Of a DNA stretch of 64,000 nucleotides, positions 39,652 through 50,149 are shown one piece after another; positions within the stretch are counted from its first letter, which is position 1; every line of letters starts with the position of its first letter. The notes beneath the pieces are model-generated. The model worked only from the letters and a program-made list of their open reading frames with translations, was not told where the DNA came from and did no database searches. Position numbers and translations under genes: made by a program. The stretch lies in NCBI GenBank assembly GCA_001839685.1, contig MLAK01000683.1, forward strand, positions 1-64,000, in the 5' to 3' direction. The stretch comes from Tritrichomonas foetus (lineage: Eukaryota; Parabasalia; Tritrichomonadida; Tritrichomonadidae).

Positions 39652-40864
39652 CGTCCTCTTTTTTTCTGCTCCCTGTTTGAATTTCAATACATAGAAATTT
39701 TTGAATAGGAAGAAAAATAGAGAAATTTGAAAAAGTTTGCAAATTTAAGAACATGATTACGCAATTCAATCTGTCAAAAATTATTAGTAAATCTCTTTTG
39801 ATTTTCATGATATTCTCATGTTATTGGAAGGTTGCAACTTTAAAGTCTGTGAAAGAAATAAACAAAATTGAATGGAAAAAATTTGAGGACACTCTGAAAC
39901 TGTGGAAATACTTTTGAAATATATTTGAAATACTTTTGAATTATCTTTTGTAAAGTCTATTGAAAAATGGATAGTAGCTTTCAAAATGATGAGAATTAAT
40001 TGTATTAAATTTCATTTTTTGAAAAGCTAAAAAAAAACGAACTTATCGATGGAAAGAAAGAAAATTGAATATTACGATTTTTTTTTTCCTGGTTTAATGA
40101 AGCAATTAATGGACATCTCATGAATTTTATTAATATATAGAGCTCTGAGGAACGAAGTTTTTACATTCAAAAGCAAATAATAATATGTAGAATTCAAGTG
40201 AATTTGACTGTGAAGAAATTGTTATGTCCATAAAAGTATCATTTAATTTAGAAATTATTATTAATGATTAATAGAGGCGAATCTATTGAATGGTCAACTG
40301 AGATTATTTTCATCCCCGGGAAAATATATTATACACACATAGATCGATTCTTTATGATCATTACTCTAATTCTCAATCGGTGGAATTAAATTTTAAATCG
40401 GTAAAACTAACATTTAATTTGCAGATCATTGGGCCCTGATACAATAAATCATAAATAAGTATTATTCAGTATTCCTTAATTAATGAATAGATTAAGAAAT
40501 AAAATATGTTGAATTTTTTTTTGGGATAATTATACAAATCACGTTTGTATGCAGTTATCATGCTTGAAGACAAAAAAGAGTGATTTTATGATGAGTACAA
40601 AACACTGGACTAAATATTTTTAGCAATTAATAGCATCGCGACATCAATCAAACTTGGGGAAAAAAAGTGCTAATTTAGCTTAGAAAAGATGAATTATAAA
40701 AATAATGAAATTAAGAATGAAAAAAAGAAATTAAGATAGAAATTAAGAAATAAATTAAGAAATAAAGAAATTTAGAAATAAAGAAACAAAGAAATTAAGA
40801 AAGAAATAATGAAATTTTGAATAAATATTATATTTTTTATTCCATGATTTACCTTCAAACAAAT
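39652..40864. other. Long spacer upstream of the cyclase gene
   Basis: This is 1.2 kb without a gene-like frame. It contains AT-rich DNA, an AAAAAGTT at about 39730, and a purine-rich A/G/T low-complexity tract at its right end, listed separately. Confidence 0.6.
40676..40812 (+). repeat. Purine-rich low-complexity tract
   Basis: Irregular repetition of GAAATTAAGAAATAAAGAAA-like words covers about 135 bp between two minus-strand genes. On the transcribed strand of the neighbouring genes it is pyrimidine-rich. It is simple sequence, and no function is evident. Confidence 0.75.
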
Positions 40865-41836
40865 TTAATCGAGTCGTATTTTTTTCTCCAATACAGAAGG
40901 AGTTCTAAATTCTAGACTCGAAAGAATATCCGGCTGCTTACTTCGAATTTTTTGCGTAGTTTTCGGTGTTCTTCTCAGTTTTTCATTAATTTGATAAAGC
41001 TCATTTTCAAAATCACAACTTCTCTTTTTTCTGATTGTGGCTGATGCAACGTCAATATTTCTTGATTGGATCAAAGAAGATGATTTTTCGATTTCATTTC
41101 TTGCCTTCATTGATTTGATTTGTCTTTCTAGTTTATCTTTTTCATGTGAAAATTGTGAAATTTCTCTAGCCAAATTTGCGTGAATTGCATCATGCTGTTG
41201 TTTCAATTCTCTAATTTTTTCAGCATATTTTTTTAGTTGATTATTGTAATTAGGCTTCTTATTTCGTATCGCATCAACGTCTCTATTTAATTGCAAGCAT
41301 CGATCAATAAATTCTTCTTTACTATGACAATTATGAAAATAGGGGGTTTCATGCGCATATTGTTTTAAAGTGATTTCATGATGATTATTTGACGAAAATG
41401 ATGCATGCGAATCAGAAATACTTGTTAAGAAGTCAAAATCTAATCCACAATTTTCATCAAAAGTTGTATTGCTATTCACTAATTTTTCATAGAGAATTTT
41501 AATTTTCCAAATTAGTTCGTTTTGAATTTCAATTTTTTCTTTGATTTCTTGATTCTCTTCACTAATTGAATCAATAGTTTCTGTGAAAAAATCCATATTT
41601 TTATCTAAAGCTTTGACGATGGCACTGATTTCGCGTTCGCGTTCTGAACAATTTTGACGTGCTTTTGCATTTTCAAAATTGATGTCTTCAATTTCTTTCA
41701 TGCATCTTTGAATCTCTAATTGAATGACATCGATCGAAACCCAGCTTTTCGTATGTTTCAATTTAGATCTTGGCGTTGAGAGTAAACTTGAAGTATTTTC
41801 GAGACGGAAAATCGCTTGAGAAGATGAATTGAGCAT
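40865..41836 (-). CDS. Coiled-coil protein
   Basis: This is 323 residues. A short S/T-rich head (1-35, with STPRSK) precedes coiled coil at about 38-130 and 165-250. A basic tail (about 260-323) contains RRTPKTTQK and RKKR. There is no leader or span. It is probably a cytoskeletal or structural protein; no family is recognised. The STPRSK and RRTPK sites resemble proline-directed kinase targets. The ATG at 41836 is immediately preceded by TTCATC, compatible with an initiator very near the start codon. Confidence 0.82.
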   Translation of the reverse strand: MLNSSSQAIFRLENTSSLLSTPRSKLKHTKSWVSIDVIQLEIQRCMKEIEDINFENAKARQNCSEREREISAIVKALDKNMDFFTETIDSISEENQEIKEKIEIQNELIWKIKILYEKLVNSNTTFDENCGLDFDFLTSISDSHASFSSNNHHEITLKQYAHETPYFHNCHSKEEFIDRCLQLNRDVDAIRNKKPNYNNQLKKYAEKIRELKQQHDAIHANLAREISQFSHEKDKLERQIKSMKARNEIEKSSSLIQSRNIDVASATIRKKRSCDFENELYQINEKLRRTPKTTQKIRSKQPDILSSLEFRTPSVLEKKIRLD

Positions 41837-42409
41837 GATGAATAAAATTTGTAGGTTTTTTCACAGATGAGTATTCAAATTTTCCAAAAATAAACGGTGG
41901 TTATTTAATTTTTTGCATAGAATCTTGTGAATAGATGGTTTTGAGATGAATAAACACATCATTTTTGTGAATGTAATCCATTTTTCTGAACTTGTTTGGC
42001 TTTATATCACATTTATGACCATTTATGAATAGAAATATAGTTGGAAATTTCGGAATTTCTCATATCCACACATTGGGATATCATTGAATATTTCGGATAG
42101 TAGAATACTAGTATTACATGTAAAACATTTATTTTACTTTCGAAACAAAATCAAATATAAAACAACAATCGAATGATTATAATTCTAATAATTTCATAAA
42201 AAACGTGAATTTTATTTGAATATCATAATGAAATATAGATTTTCGAGTTTAATTCATAATGATAGGATCATTACAATGAATCACATAGGAATTTTCATTT
42301 TCTATTCCATCAATAGAGCACTGGTAATCTGATTAGCTCCCATAAATGTTGACTTTATAGAATGTAGGTAAACAATTCTTCTTTACCACAGTGATCCTCT
42401 GAAATGAAA
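41837..42409. other. Intergenic, nothing recognised
   Basis: This 573-bp AT-rich spacer shows no coding or repeat signal beyond homopolymer runs. Confidence 0.6.
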
Positions 42410-42736
42410 TCATGGTTTATCTTCAAGAAAGTATTGTTTATGCTTTTTGTCAATATAATATTTATCGTGAAATTCAAACCTATCTTGTTCATCAAACGTA
42501 AAATCCAGAGGATCCAAAATAGATGGAAAGCTATTAGATTTGTGTCGGTGAGTTTTGGCTTTTTGAAAATGATTCTGTTTTTTGATTTTCCTATTTGCAC
42601 TGCTATGATATCTTCTGTGTTTGGATTCAACCAAATAACACATGAGAAATAGAATTATCAACATTCCGAAAAATAAACTATTCAAAGTGAAAATCGAGAA
42701 TGAGAAACAAAAAGTAAAGATACTGTTAAAGTACAT
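42410..42736 (-). CDS. Small membrane protein, tentative
   Basis: This is an ATG-initiated frame of 108 codons. The first about 38 residues are hydrophobic and would form one long or two short membrane spans. A basic segment follows (HRRYHSSANRKIKKQ), then a charged, aromatic tail with DPLDFTFDEQDRFEF. This order (span, basic, acidic) is plausible for a small membrane protein, with the tail probably cytosolic by the positive-inside rule. An opposing plus-strand frame (42404-42652) covers most of it and has no such order. The start lies 300 bp from a divergent gene. It is unrecognised and could be a remnant. Confidence 0.45.
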   Translation of the reverse strand: MYFNSIFTFCFSFSIFTLNSLFFGMLIILFLMCYLVESKHRRYHSSANRKIKKQNHFQKAKTHRHKSNSFPSILDPLDFTFDEQDRFEFHDKYYIDKKHKQYFLEDKP

Positions 42737-43036
42737 ATGGTAGTTTTGAATAAGCCATAATAAACTACCATAAGAATTAATATATGATATCCTAAATGAT
42801 TCTAAAACAAAGAAAATGAAGTCATTCTAAATAAGAATAAGCTAATTTTCCAAGTATTTTTCCCCTTTATTAATTTCATGACCCATTAGTTTATATGTAT
42901 AAATAGATTATTTTTGCATCATGATTCGATATACAATCCAAACAAACAATCAACAATTTTGAAGTTTAAAATGGCTGGCAAACTGTATTATTTGAATAGA
43001 ACTATTTGAATGGAGATTTTGAACGTTTGAAAATTA
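42737..43036. other. Shared upstream region of divergent genes
   Basis: This is 300 bp between the tentative membrane protein and the gene at 43037. GAACGTTT at 43021-43028 lies 8 bp before the latter's ATG and belongs to the AACG-box group. An out-of-frame ATG at 42971 is ignored. Confidence 0.4.
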
Positions 43037-45763
43037 ATGAATTTGGAGGATGAATTGGTAAACCTTTGCCACAGATTCTTTGACGCCCCACAAATAGATA
43101 AAGCGCCTGACAAATTATCGACTTTTTTTTCACGACTAATCTCGAAAAACCAGAAAGTTCAAATCACAAGTGACATTCGATATTTTATTCCATTTTTGGC
43201 ATCTTACGATGGAGGCGTTCTTTGCTCGTTTATTGAAAATTGTATCGAAGGAATAAATCCAATGCATTATGTTCCAGAACTGAAACTAGCAGATTATTCA
43301 TGCAATATCACAAAAAATCCGAGATCACCAAAAACCGAAAGACCCGGCAGAAATCCACGAAACAAACGAAATAATAACAATAGTAATACAGACAAAACAT
43401 CAAAGGGGCCAAGATCTGCAAGAAATCCAAAATCTGCCAGAACTCCAAAATCTGCAAGAACTCCAAGAGCAACTGATAAAAGAGCGAATGAAATATATGA
43501 TAGATTCAACAGAAATGAGAAACACGAAAAAACTAATAAAAATGAAGGTTGTACAAAAATTGAAGACCTCACTGTTGTTGAGTTGGCTTTACCTAATCGA
43601 GGATCAAAATCTTCAAGACCAACATCAGCTAGGAGAAATGTAAATAAAAAGCAATTACCGCCATTACTTCAAAAACAGGATGCAGTTATTTCTAATTTAT
43701 ATATTCGAGATAACAATAGCTTTTTCATGGCAAAGAAAAACTCAAAAAATGATTTATATTATCACATAATTCCACCTAGCTATCCGAAACACATGATTGG
43801 TGAAAAGTTTACGATTCTTGCTGGAACTGGTGTTGTAACACTGAATAAAAATTTAGCAAATGTTGTCGATCTTCCTCAATTTGTGCAGGATCAATCAAAC
43901 ATGTTTATTGTTGAGAAACAACTCTTTAAACTTCATAATGCATTTCGATGTTTTTATACTTGGAGAGACAGGTATCATGAAAGACAATTTAAAAAGATCA
44001 TTAAAGGTCTAGATGATATTGATGAGGTTGTACGACCTGGATTTTCAACATTATTAGATAAAATTCGACAAAGAGTGATTGAAAAAACTGAAACCCTTTG
44101 TATTTATCCATATTCTTTTGATTTTAAACCAGAAGAATGTGAATTTAATGAATTACAAGAAATTGCCAACATTTCAATTGCAGAAATGGATGATTTGACT
44201 CTTCATTTAACAGCTGAAATTGGATCAGAAATGTCAGATTTCTTCCGTCAAATTCGTGCAACAAATTTATTGATGCAACTTGATTTTGACGAACTTCATT
44301 CTTTAAATGCATTGCCAGCATCACTTCAAACTTTTTCAAGTGATTTAAGATGGAGGTTTCCTTCAATTTGGAGACAAAAATTGCGCGAGAAACTTTTAAT
44401 TCATGAAAGAAAAATAGCTTTGAAAAGACAGAATTATTTAGGTAAATTTTTCTCAAAGGTTCATTCAATTTATACTGGAAATCTCCTTTTACAATGTGAA
44501 AGAATCTTAATTGAATTCTTACAAAGATTTTCAACTGATTGTCCTACTAAACGTCGAATTCATAAAGTTTATGCAGCTTTTGATCAAGATGAAGGTATGA
44601 AAATCAATCCATCAAAAGAAGAATTTATTCATTGGATTTCACTAACGATTGAAATTGTAAAAGCTACTTTTCTACATGAAGAAAAGCAAATATCAGTTGA
44701 AGTAATCAATGAAGTAGATCCTGATTTTGAACTTTATGCAGAAAATCCAAAACGTGTTTTATCACGATTTCAAAGACTTTCAAAATTGATAGAAAATGTT
44801 TATGGCGAAATTAATGCTGTTTATACATTTTTCAGCTTGGAAATGCATAATCATGCATATTTTTTGAAAAAATTAAGAAATTGTATCGATTCAGCATCAT
44901 CTTTTACTGATTTGCGCGAAATTGAGAACCTTGAGAATATTATTAGTGAAATTTTAAAAGTTGAACATGAACTTCGTGATCGTCCAAGAAATATCTTTCA
45001 TAAAGTTTTAGATAATGATGAAGTAACAGATTTTGTGCTTGATATGAGACCTGCTCTTGATATGGCAACCAAATTCTTCCAAGATGGTGTTTCTGAGTTT
45101 AAATCTAGAATCATTAATGAATTGAATAACAGCATCTTTTCTGAAATTCAAGAAAAATGGGCTTCTGTAAAAGAAACTAAAATTTCACGTGATGATTGTC
45201 GATATTTGGAAATTCGAATGGTTCTTTATTCGGTTTTATGTGAAACAACTTGCACGGCATGGAATGATACTTTGAATGAGCTTCGTGGACCTTTTGATAC
45301 AATAATGAGAATGTATCGCGCATTAAATGATAAATGCAGATTTACTCATGCTGAAGCTATTCAATCATTTAATGCATCAGCTGAAAAAGTTGGAATTGGA
45401 CTTGTTACAATCAGAGATGATTATGAAAATGATTACGATGAAGAAGAGGAAGAGGAGGAAGAAGAAGAAGAAGATAACAATGAAAAACAAAACACTGACA
45501 TTAAAAAAGAAGAAGAAGAATCAAATGAATCATTAGAAATTGAGTATATGGACGAGATTGAAGACAGAATTGAAAACAAAGTTGAGAAGAATGTTAAAGA
45601 AGAAGAAGAAAATGATAGTAATTTGAAGGAAAGCGATAATGAGAGTCAAAGTGAAGTTGAGAATGAAAATTTGGGAGACAGAATAGAAAATTCAAATGAT
45701 AATGAAGAGAATTGTGGAAGTGGGGTTAAATATGATCAAACTGAGTCTCAAGCTGAATCATAA
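43037..45763 (+). CDS. Large protein resembling a dynein heavy-chain tail
   Basis: This is 908 residues. A basic low-complexity segment (about 95-165) includes repeated K/N-SARTP units; such SAR/TPR-rich stretches occur in microtubule-binding proteins. From about 230 to 790 the protein is all helical. It includes FRCFYTWRDRYHERQFKKI, similar to the F-x-x-W-R/K block in axonemal dynein heavy-chain tails, and LQTFSSDLRWRFPSIWRQK. There are no AAA motor modules, so it is at most a tail-only relative. The C-terminus (about 795-908) is very acidic, with an E-run of 11. A flagellar role is inference from these resemblances. It converges on the next gene with a 189-bp gap. Confidence 0.85.
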   Translation: MNLEDELVNLCHRFFDAPQIDKAPDKLSTFFSRLISKNQKVQITSDIRYFIPFLASYDGGVLCSFIENCIEGINPMHYVPELKLADYSCNITKNPRSPKTERPGRNPRNKRNNNNSNTDKTSKGPRSARNPKSARTPKSARTPRATDKRANEIYDRFNRNEKHEKTNKNEGCTKIEDLTVVELALPNRGSKSSRPTSARRNVNKKQLPPLLQKQDAVISNLYIRDNNSFFMAKKNSKNDLYYHIIPPSYPKHMIGEKFTILAGTGVVTLNKNLANVVDLPQFVQDQSNMFIVEKQLFKLHNAFRCFYTWRDRYHERQFKKIIKGLDDIDEVVRPGFSTLLDKIRQRVIEKTETLCIYPYSFDFKPEECEFNELQEIANISIAEMDDLTLHLTAEIGSEMSDFFRQIRATNLLMQLDFDELHSLNALPASLQTFSSDLRWRFPSIWRQKLREKLLIHERKIALKRQNYLGKFFSKVHSIYTGNLLLQCERILIEFLQRFSTDCPTKRRIHKVYAAFDQDEGMKINPSKEEFIHWISLTIEIVKATFLHEEKQISVEVINEVDPDFELYAENPKRVLSRFQRLSKLIENVYGEINAVYTFFSLEMHNHAYFLKKLRNCIDSASSFTDLREIENLENIISEILKVEHELRDRPRNIFHKVLDNDEVTDFVLDMRPALDMATKFFQDGVSEFKSRIINELNNSIFSEIQEKWASVKETKISRDDCRYLEIRMVLYSVLCETTCTAWNDTLNELRGPFDTIMRMYRALNDKCRFTHAEAIQSFNASAEKVGIGLVTIRDDYENDYDEEEEEEEEEEEDNNEKQNTDIKKEEEESNESLEIEYMDEIEDRIENKVEKNVKEEEENDSNLKESDNESQSEVENENLGDRIENSNDNEENCGSGVKYDQTESQAES

Positions 45764-45952
45764 GATTGAGTTGTTTACTTCATATATGTTTTTAATAAAT
45801 ATTATGTGTATTTTATCGTTTATATCTTAATAAAATATCTTTTATTCTTGGAAATTTTCACTTTATCTTTAAAAGTTGTGAATTAAAATAAGTAAAAAAG
45901 AAAATTGAGAATTCCACGATTGTATTTTACTCAAATAATAAATAAACAAATG

Positions 45953-47110
45953 TTACATTAAATCACTTCTAATATCCGTCAGTTCATCCTTTAAAATATC
46001 AAGTCTATCACCCATTGTTGCAACTTCTTCTTGTCTTCGAAGTAAATCAATTGTTGATACACGGAATTTGGCAATTTGATCCATTGATTGATCAATTTCT
46101 GCTAACTGTTCCATTAACTCCTCACGATATTCTAATTCGGTTTCTACAGTTTCTTCATAAAATTGTGATTTATGGAATTCTTTTGATTTAATTTCTGCAA
46201 GAATGGTGTTTTTCAATTCTTCTTCTGTGAAACTCAGTTCATCTTTTTGTTTTTCTGTAATTTCAGTCAATCTTTTATTACTTCTTTCAAACTGTTGAAG
46301 ATGTCTAATTTCTTCTTTAGCTTTTTTTATTTTAGCAATGTAACTCATACGTTCACTCATCCAATTTGTTGTTGATGACCGACTTTTTATATCTTTGTTT
46401 CTCAATTTTGTAGATACGAGGTTTTTTGATTTTTGCTTCTTTTCTTGGAATTTCAAATCAGTTAAATAATCCTGTTTCTCTTTCAAATCATTTTGGAGTG
46501 TTTTCTTCTGCATATTAATGATTGCTGCATCATTTGGTGTAAATTTCCTTAATTCAGCTGCTTTCCTCTTAATCCTAGCTTTAATCAGTTCACATTCGTT
46601 TCCAAGTTCTTCAACATCAACAGTCAATTGTTGATGTGACTCATTCAAATCATTGAGAAGTGTTACAAAATGATTTGTTCTTTCATTCTCATTTGCTAGC
46701 TTATCATTTGAATCTTCAACTTTTTGAGATAATTTTTTATTTTTTAATCTGGCTGCTTTGATTTGATCGTTGAGCATGATTATTGTTGACTTCAGGCCAT
46801 CTATTTGTGACGTAATGCGTTCGTATTCGGCTTCGTATGATCGAAGGCGAGTGAAAAATCCGCCTCTGTTTGGATTATAATTTTCATCGTTTTTTAAATG
46901 TTTCAAATCTGTCTTTAATATTTTGTGATCATTTTTACTCTTTTGGAGGTTCTTTTGCTCTTTTTGAAGCGTCATTTTTAATCGATTTTCTTCGGTTTTC
47001 AAACCCTGTAAAGAGTAAAACTCGTTGCTGATTTCTTTATCTAGAATAAGTTCGTTTGCAAATTGGTCTGTTGATGGGCGTATTTCTTCGAGGATTGCGA
47101 GATCAATCAT
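45953..47110 (-). CDS. Coiled-coil protein, possibly axonemal
   Basis: This is 385 residues from the ATG at 47110; a longer frame to an ATG at 47152 adds a hydrophobic 14-residue extension that does not fit. Heptad-rich coiled coil runs almost throughout (about 20-210, 245-385), with an acidic N-terminus and a short break near 215-245 (KSRSSTTNWMSERM). Charge pattern and length recall the axonemal CCDC-type ruler and linker proteins, but coiled coils are easily confused, and I give no name. TTATCAAAAA directly before the ATG is a candidate initiator, implying a leader of only a few nucleotides. Confidence 0.85.
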   Translation of the reverse strand: MIDLAILEEIRPSTDQFANELILDKEISNEFYSLQGLKTEENRLKMTLQKEQKNLQKSKNDHKILKTDLKHLKNDENYNPNRGGFFTRLRSYEAEYERITSQIDGLKSTIIMLNDQIKAARLKNKKLSQKVEDSNDKLANENERTNHFVTLLNDLNESHQQLTVDVEELGNECELIKARIKRKAAELRKFTPNDAAIINMQKKTLQNDLKEKQDYLTDLKFQEKKQKSKNLVSTKLRNKDIKSRSSTTNWMSERMSYIAKIKKAKEEIRHLQQFERSNKRLTEITEKQKDELSFTEEELKNTILAEIKSKEFHKSQFYEETVETELEYREELMEQLAEIDQSMDQIAKFRVSTIDLLRRQEEVATMGDRLDILKDELTDIRSDLM

Positions 47111-47160
47111 TTTTTGATAACAATAGACGTTTAAAAATAAAAATAGAGACATTGAGAAAG

Positions 47161-47220
47161 AATTAAATTAATTAAAAATAAATTGAATTGATTAAAAATA
47201 AATTAAATTAATTAAAAATA
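47161..47220 (+). repeat. 20-bp tandem repeat, three units
   Basis: Three exact-length units: the first and third are identical (AATTAAATTAATTAAAAATA), and the middle one has two A-to-G changes. The array lies 50 bp upstream of the coiled-coil gene start on the other strand, in the shared upstream region. Confidence 0.95.
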
Positions 47221-47456
47221 TGATTTTATTTTATAAAAATACTTAAGAAATATAAAAATACAATTATTTGTCATATATTATAATATGTAATTGGGATATA
47301 AAAAAAATCATTCTTTAAGCGTTACTGATTTTTCACTGTTTATATGGTCATATAACACGAATAATTGGCTAAATTTGGCCATGATGAACTCAGATTTTCT
47401 GAATATATCGTAGAATTATTTTCTATAAACATCATCTTTTTTTCTATGAATTTCAA

Positions 47457-47464
47457 TTAACGAT
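47457..47464 (+). promoter_or_regulatory. TTAACGAT box before the surface protein gene
   Basis: TTAACGAT lies 5 bp before the ATG at 47470 and contains TAACGA, the core of the Myb recognition element known from the T. vaginalis ap65-1 promoter. TTTCAAT just before it may be the initiator. Confidence 0.35.
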
Positions 47465-47469
47465 CTTTT

Positions 47470-50149
47470 ATGATTATTGAATATTATTCAAAAATTTATA
47501 TCGTTTTGAAAAACAATGTTTTTGGAATGATTTTATTACTTTTTCTTTTGAAATACAAAGATATTTGTGTTTCAGGAACTAGCATTACAAGAGACTCGCA
47601 ATGTATGAGTTGCAGTCCAGATGGTTGCATCACTTTAACCGAATTATCATCAATTGATATTAATTCAGTGAATAAAATCATAATAATAAATGATACAACA
47701 GTTAATTTTCAATCAAATAAAGTTGAATTTTCATATAAAGAAAATGTTGGCTATGTTTCGAATTATTCCAAAAAATTAACAATTAGTTCTTTCACTAATA
47801 AAGCAAATATTACCATTAAACAAAGCAGCACTAAAAATAATCAATTAACTTCATTTGAATCCTATCATGATGTTTTTTATAGGTTTGTAGATCAAATTGT
47901 ACTACTTCCCGCAGATTTTACACCATCAAAAAATGTGAGGATTTATTCATCATCAAATGTTTCTATAAATGGTGTATTTTCTTTAAATGCTGACTGTTTT
48001 ATCAATTTTACATCAAGTAGTGAAATTATCCACAAAATATCTTTTCAAATTACAACAGTTTCTTTTGGATTATCTTCAAAAATTGTTTTATCATCCACCA
48101 ATATACAATCTGGTTATTAATACCATGCTTCAATTTTCATCTACAATTCAGGATTTTCCATTCGAGTTTAGAATGAACGCAGATGGTCTTTCAAATGTAA
48201 AAATTGTTGAATCGCAAAATCAATTCACTGGTTTTATCTCTGTTACTTTGGATACTTCTAGATTAGCTGCTCATTCCATTGAACAATTGATTTATCAAAA
48301 TCATTCTTTTCCAATGTTAACGATTCCAACTAAAAGTGACATAAATTCATTAATTTTTCATTTAACTTTGCCTACAAACCCTGGAATTCTTGGATTATGG
48401 AATAATTCCAATATTTTTGATTGTGTGAAAGATGAAAATAACGAATTTTTATTTAATTTGGAAATAGATGAAACAAAAATTGAAAATGAAAGTTATAATT
48501 TATGCTATTCATCAAAATCTTTAATGGCATGTCCATCTGAATATACTTATGTTGATAGCTCTTCTGTTGAATCTTTTATTGAAAAATTTATTCCTTTTTA
48601 TTCCAATTTGACAACAATTATCAATTTTCAAATCCTATCCAATCTTCCAGAAGATTTTATTCCACTTCATAATCTTCCGCCAAATGTTCGTTTCAATTTT
48701 CTCGGCGAAATTCGAGGTGCAACTTTTCCTATTATTTATTTGACATCATTTAATACATCAATAAATTCATCATTTTTCTTTAAAAATTTAAATTTGAAAG
48801 TTCAGGAATTTTTTATTTCGTCAGATTTCACAGCAATGAATTGTAAATTGCAATATGAAACAGGAAATTCAATTCGATTTGATTCATCTTTAACAGTAAA
48901 TTTTGATTTCTTTGCAGCTTTACCAAAATTATCAATTCTGGATATTAATAAATTCACTGTTTACAATTGCACAAGTGATCTTATTAAAATTACTTATAAA
49001 TATGATTATATTGAGTTCTTAATTATTGACAGCCAAGATGAAAGTAATGTCATTTATTTATCATCTTTTGTGAAAGAAATGAATATTGAAATGAATGACG
49101 CTTCTTCTTTTTATATTGCAACAGAATCACCAACAGAAGGAAAATATGGAATTAATATTGGAGGAAATGGATATCTTTCATTAGAAGAGAATTATGATTC
49201 AACATTTCCTGATCGTTCACCAATAACTTTTTATAATGGAGAAACTGCAATCATTTTATCTAATGGTGTTATGCCTAATTTTTCAATCGGTCAAAATGCA
49301 ACACCTTATTATACATTATGGAGTAAATTCTTTGGAAATCTAACAACTACATTGTTGAATGTTGATATTCCAATTTTATGTAAATCATCATTTCTTACAT
49401 CAGATTCCAATATTAATATTAATTCGAAGATTTATTTCCAAACTTTATCTATTTCTGAATCATCTAATGTTATTCTATCTTCATCAGTGATAGAAAATCA
49501 CCTTATGATGAAACGAGGAACAAAATTAAGTGTTTCTTTACAAAATGAATCAATCATTATTCGAAATGGTTCTACTCTTACTCTTGAATGGAGAAAAGAA
49601 GCATTACCTTTGGTTTCGTTAAATTCAGACAGTCTCGAAATTCCAGGAAAAATAATAATATCATTAGACATCCAAGATCCTCGGTTTATTGATGTGAATG
49701 AATATATTCAACACTATTATCAGAAAAAAGTAACGATTATTGAAGGAATCAAATCCAACATTTGTGAAAAATGGATAAAAGTTGCATCATTTAAATCAGT
49801 GATTGGTTATTTTGATGATCGAAATTGCAGTATTTCTTTAATTTGTGAAAAACAAGAAAACAATAGAGAAAAAGCGAATATCATGTTTTTTATGAATAAA
49901 AATATTCCAAGTGATCAAGAAAAGCCAACAGAATCTTTAACACCTCATTTGGGTAAAGCCAATGCTCCATATGTTGTTGGAGTAATGGTTGTTGCTTATT
50001 TATTCATTGCATTTTTATTGATTTACTTATTTGTACGAATGAAATTGAAAAATAAAAATGTACACCAACAAACATCAACCGAATCATCTTCAATGCTAAG
50101 TATCAGCCAGTCCGATTCAAACACATCATTGTCTTCTGATCAAGAATGA
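47470..50149 (+). pseudogene. Type I membrane (surface) protein gene with one frameshift
   Basis: Two frames make one protein of about 890 residues. The first (47470-48120) opens with a hydrophobic leader (about residues 13-27) and ends at TAA 48118-48120. Coding sense then continues one base out of register to 50149, from about 48121. A single extra T in GGTTATTAATACC would explain the break. The ectodomain is rich in N, S, I and beta-strand patterns with many N-x-S/T sites. A membrane span lies near the end (VVGVMVVAYLFIAFLLIYLFV), followed by a tail of about 40 residues ending in SSMLSISQSDSN...SDQE. This is the layout of trichomonad surface proteins, but I recognise no known ectodomain. 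Either a recent pseudogene or a base-calling error is possible; all else looks intact. Confidence 0.7.

Larger units (their letters stand above)
47111..47469. other. Shared upstream region of divergent genes
   Basis: This is 359 bp between divergent starts. It contains the 20-bp tandem repeat at 47161-47220 and, at the right, a TTAACGAT box. No further gene signal. Confidence 0.5.

Noticed and set aside
42404..42652. 82-codon plus-strand hydrophobic frame
   Set aside because: It is antisense to the more protein-like minus-strand frame 42410-42736; hydrophobicity follows from T-rich codons.
47111..47152. Upstream in-frame ATG for the coiled-coil gene
   Set aside because: It adds a hydrophobic 14-residue stretch unlike the coiled-coil protein; TTATCAAAAA before the ATG at 47110 suggests transcription starts inside it.
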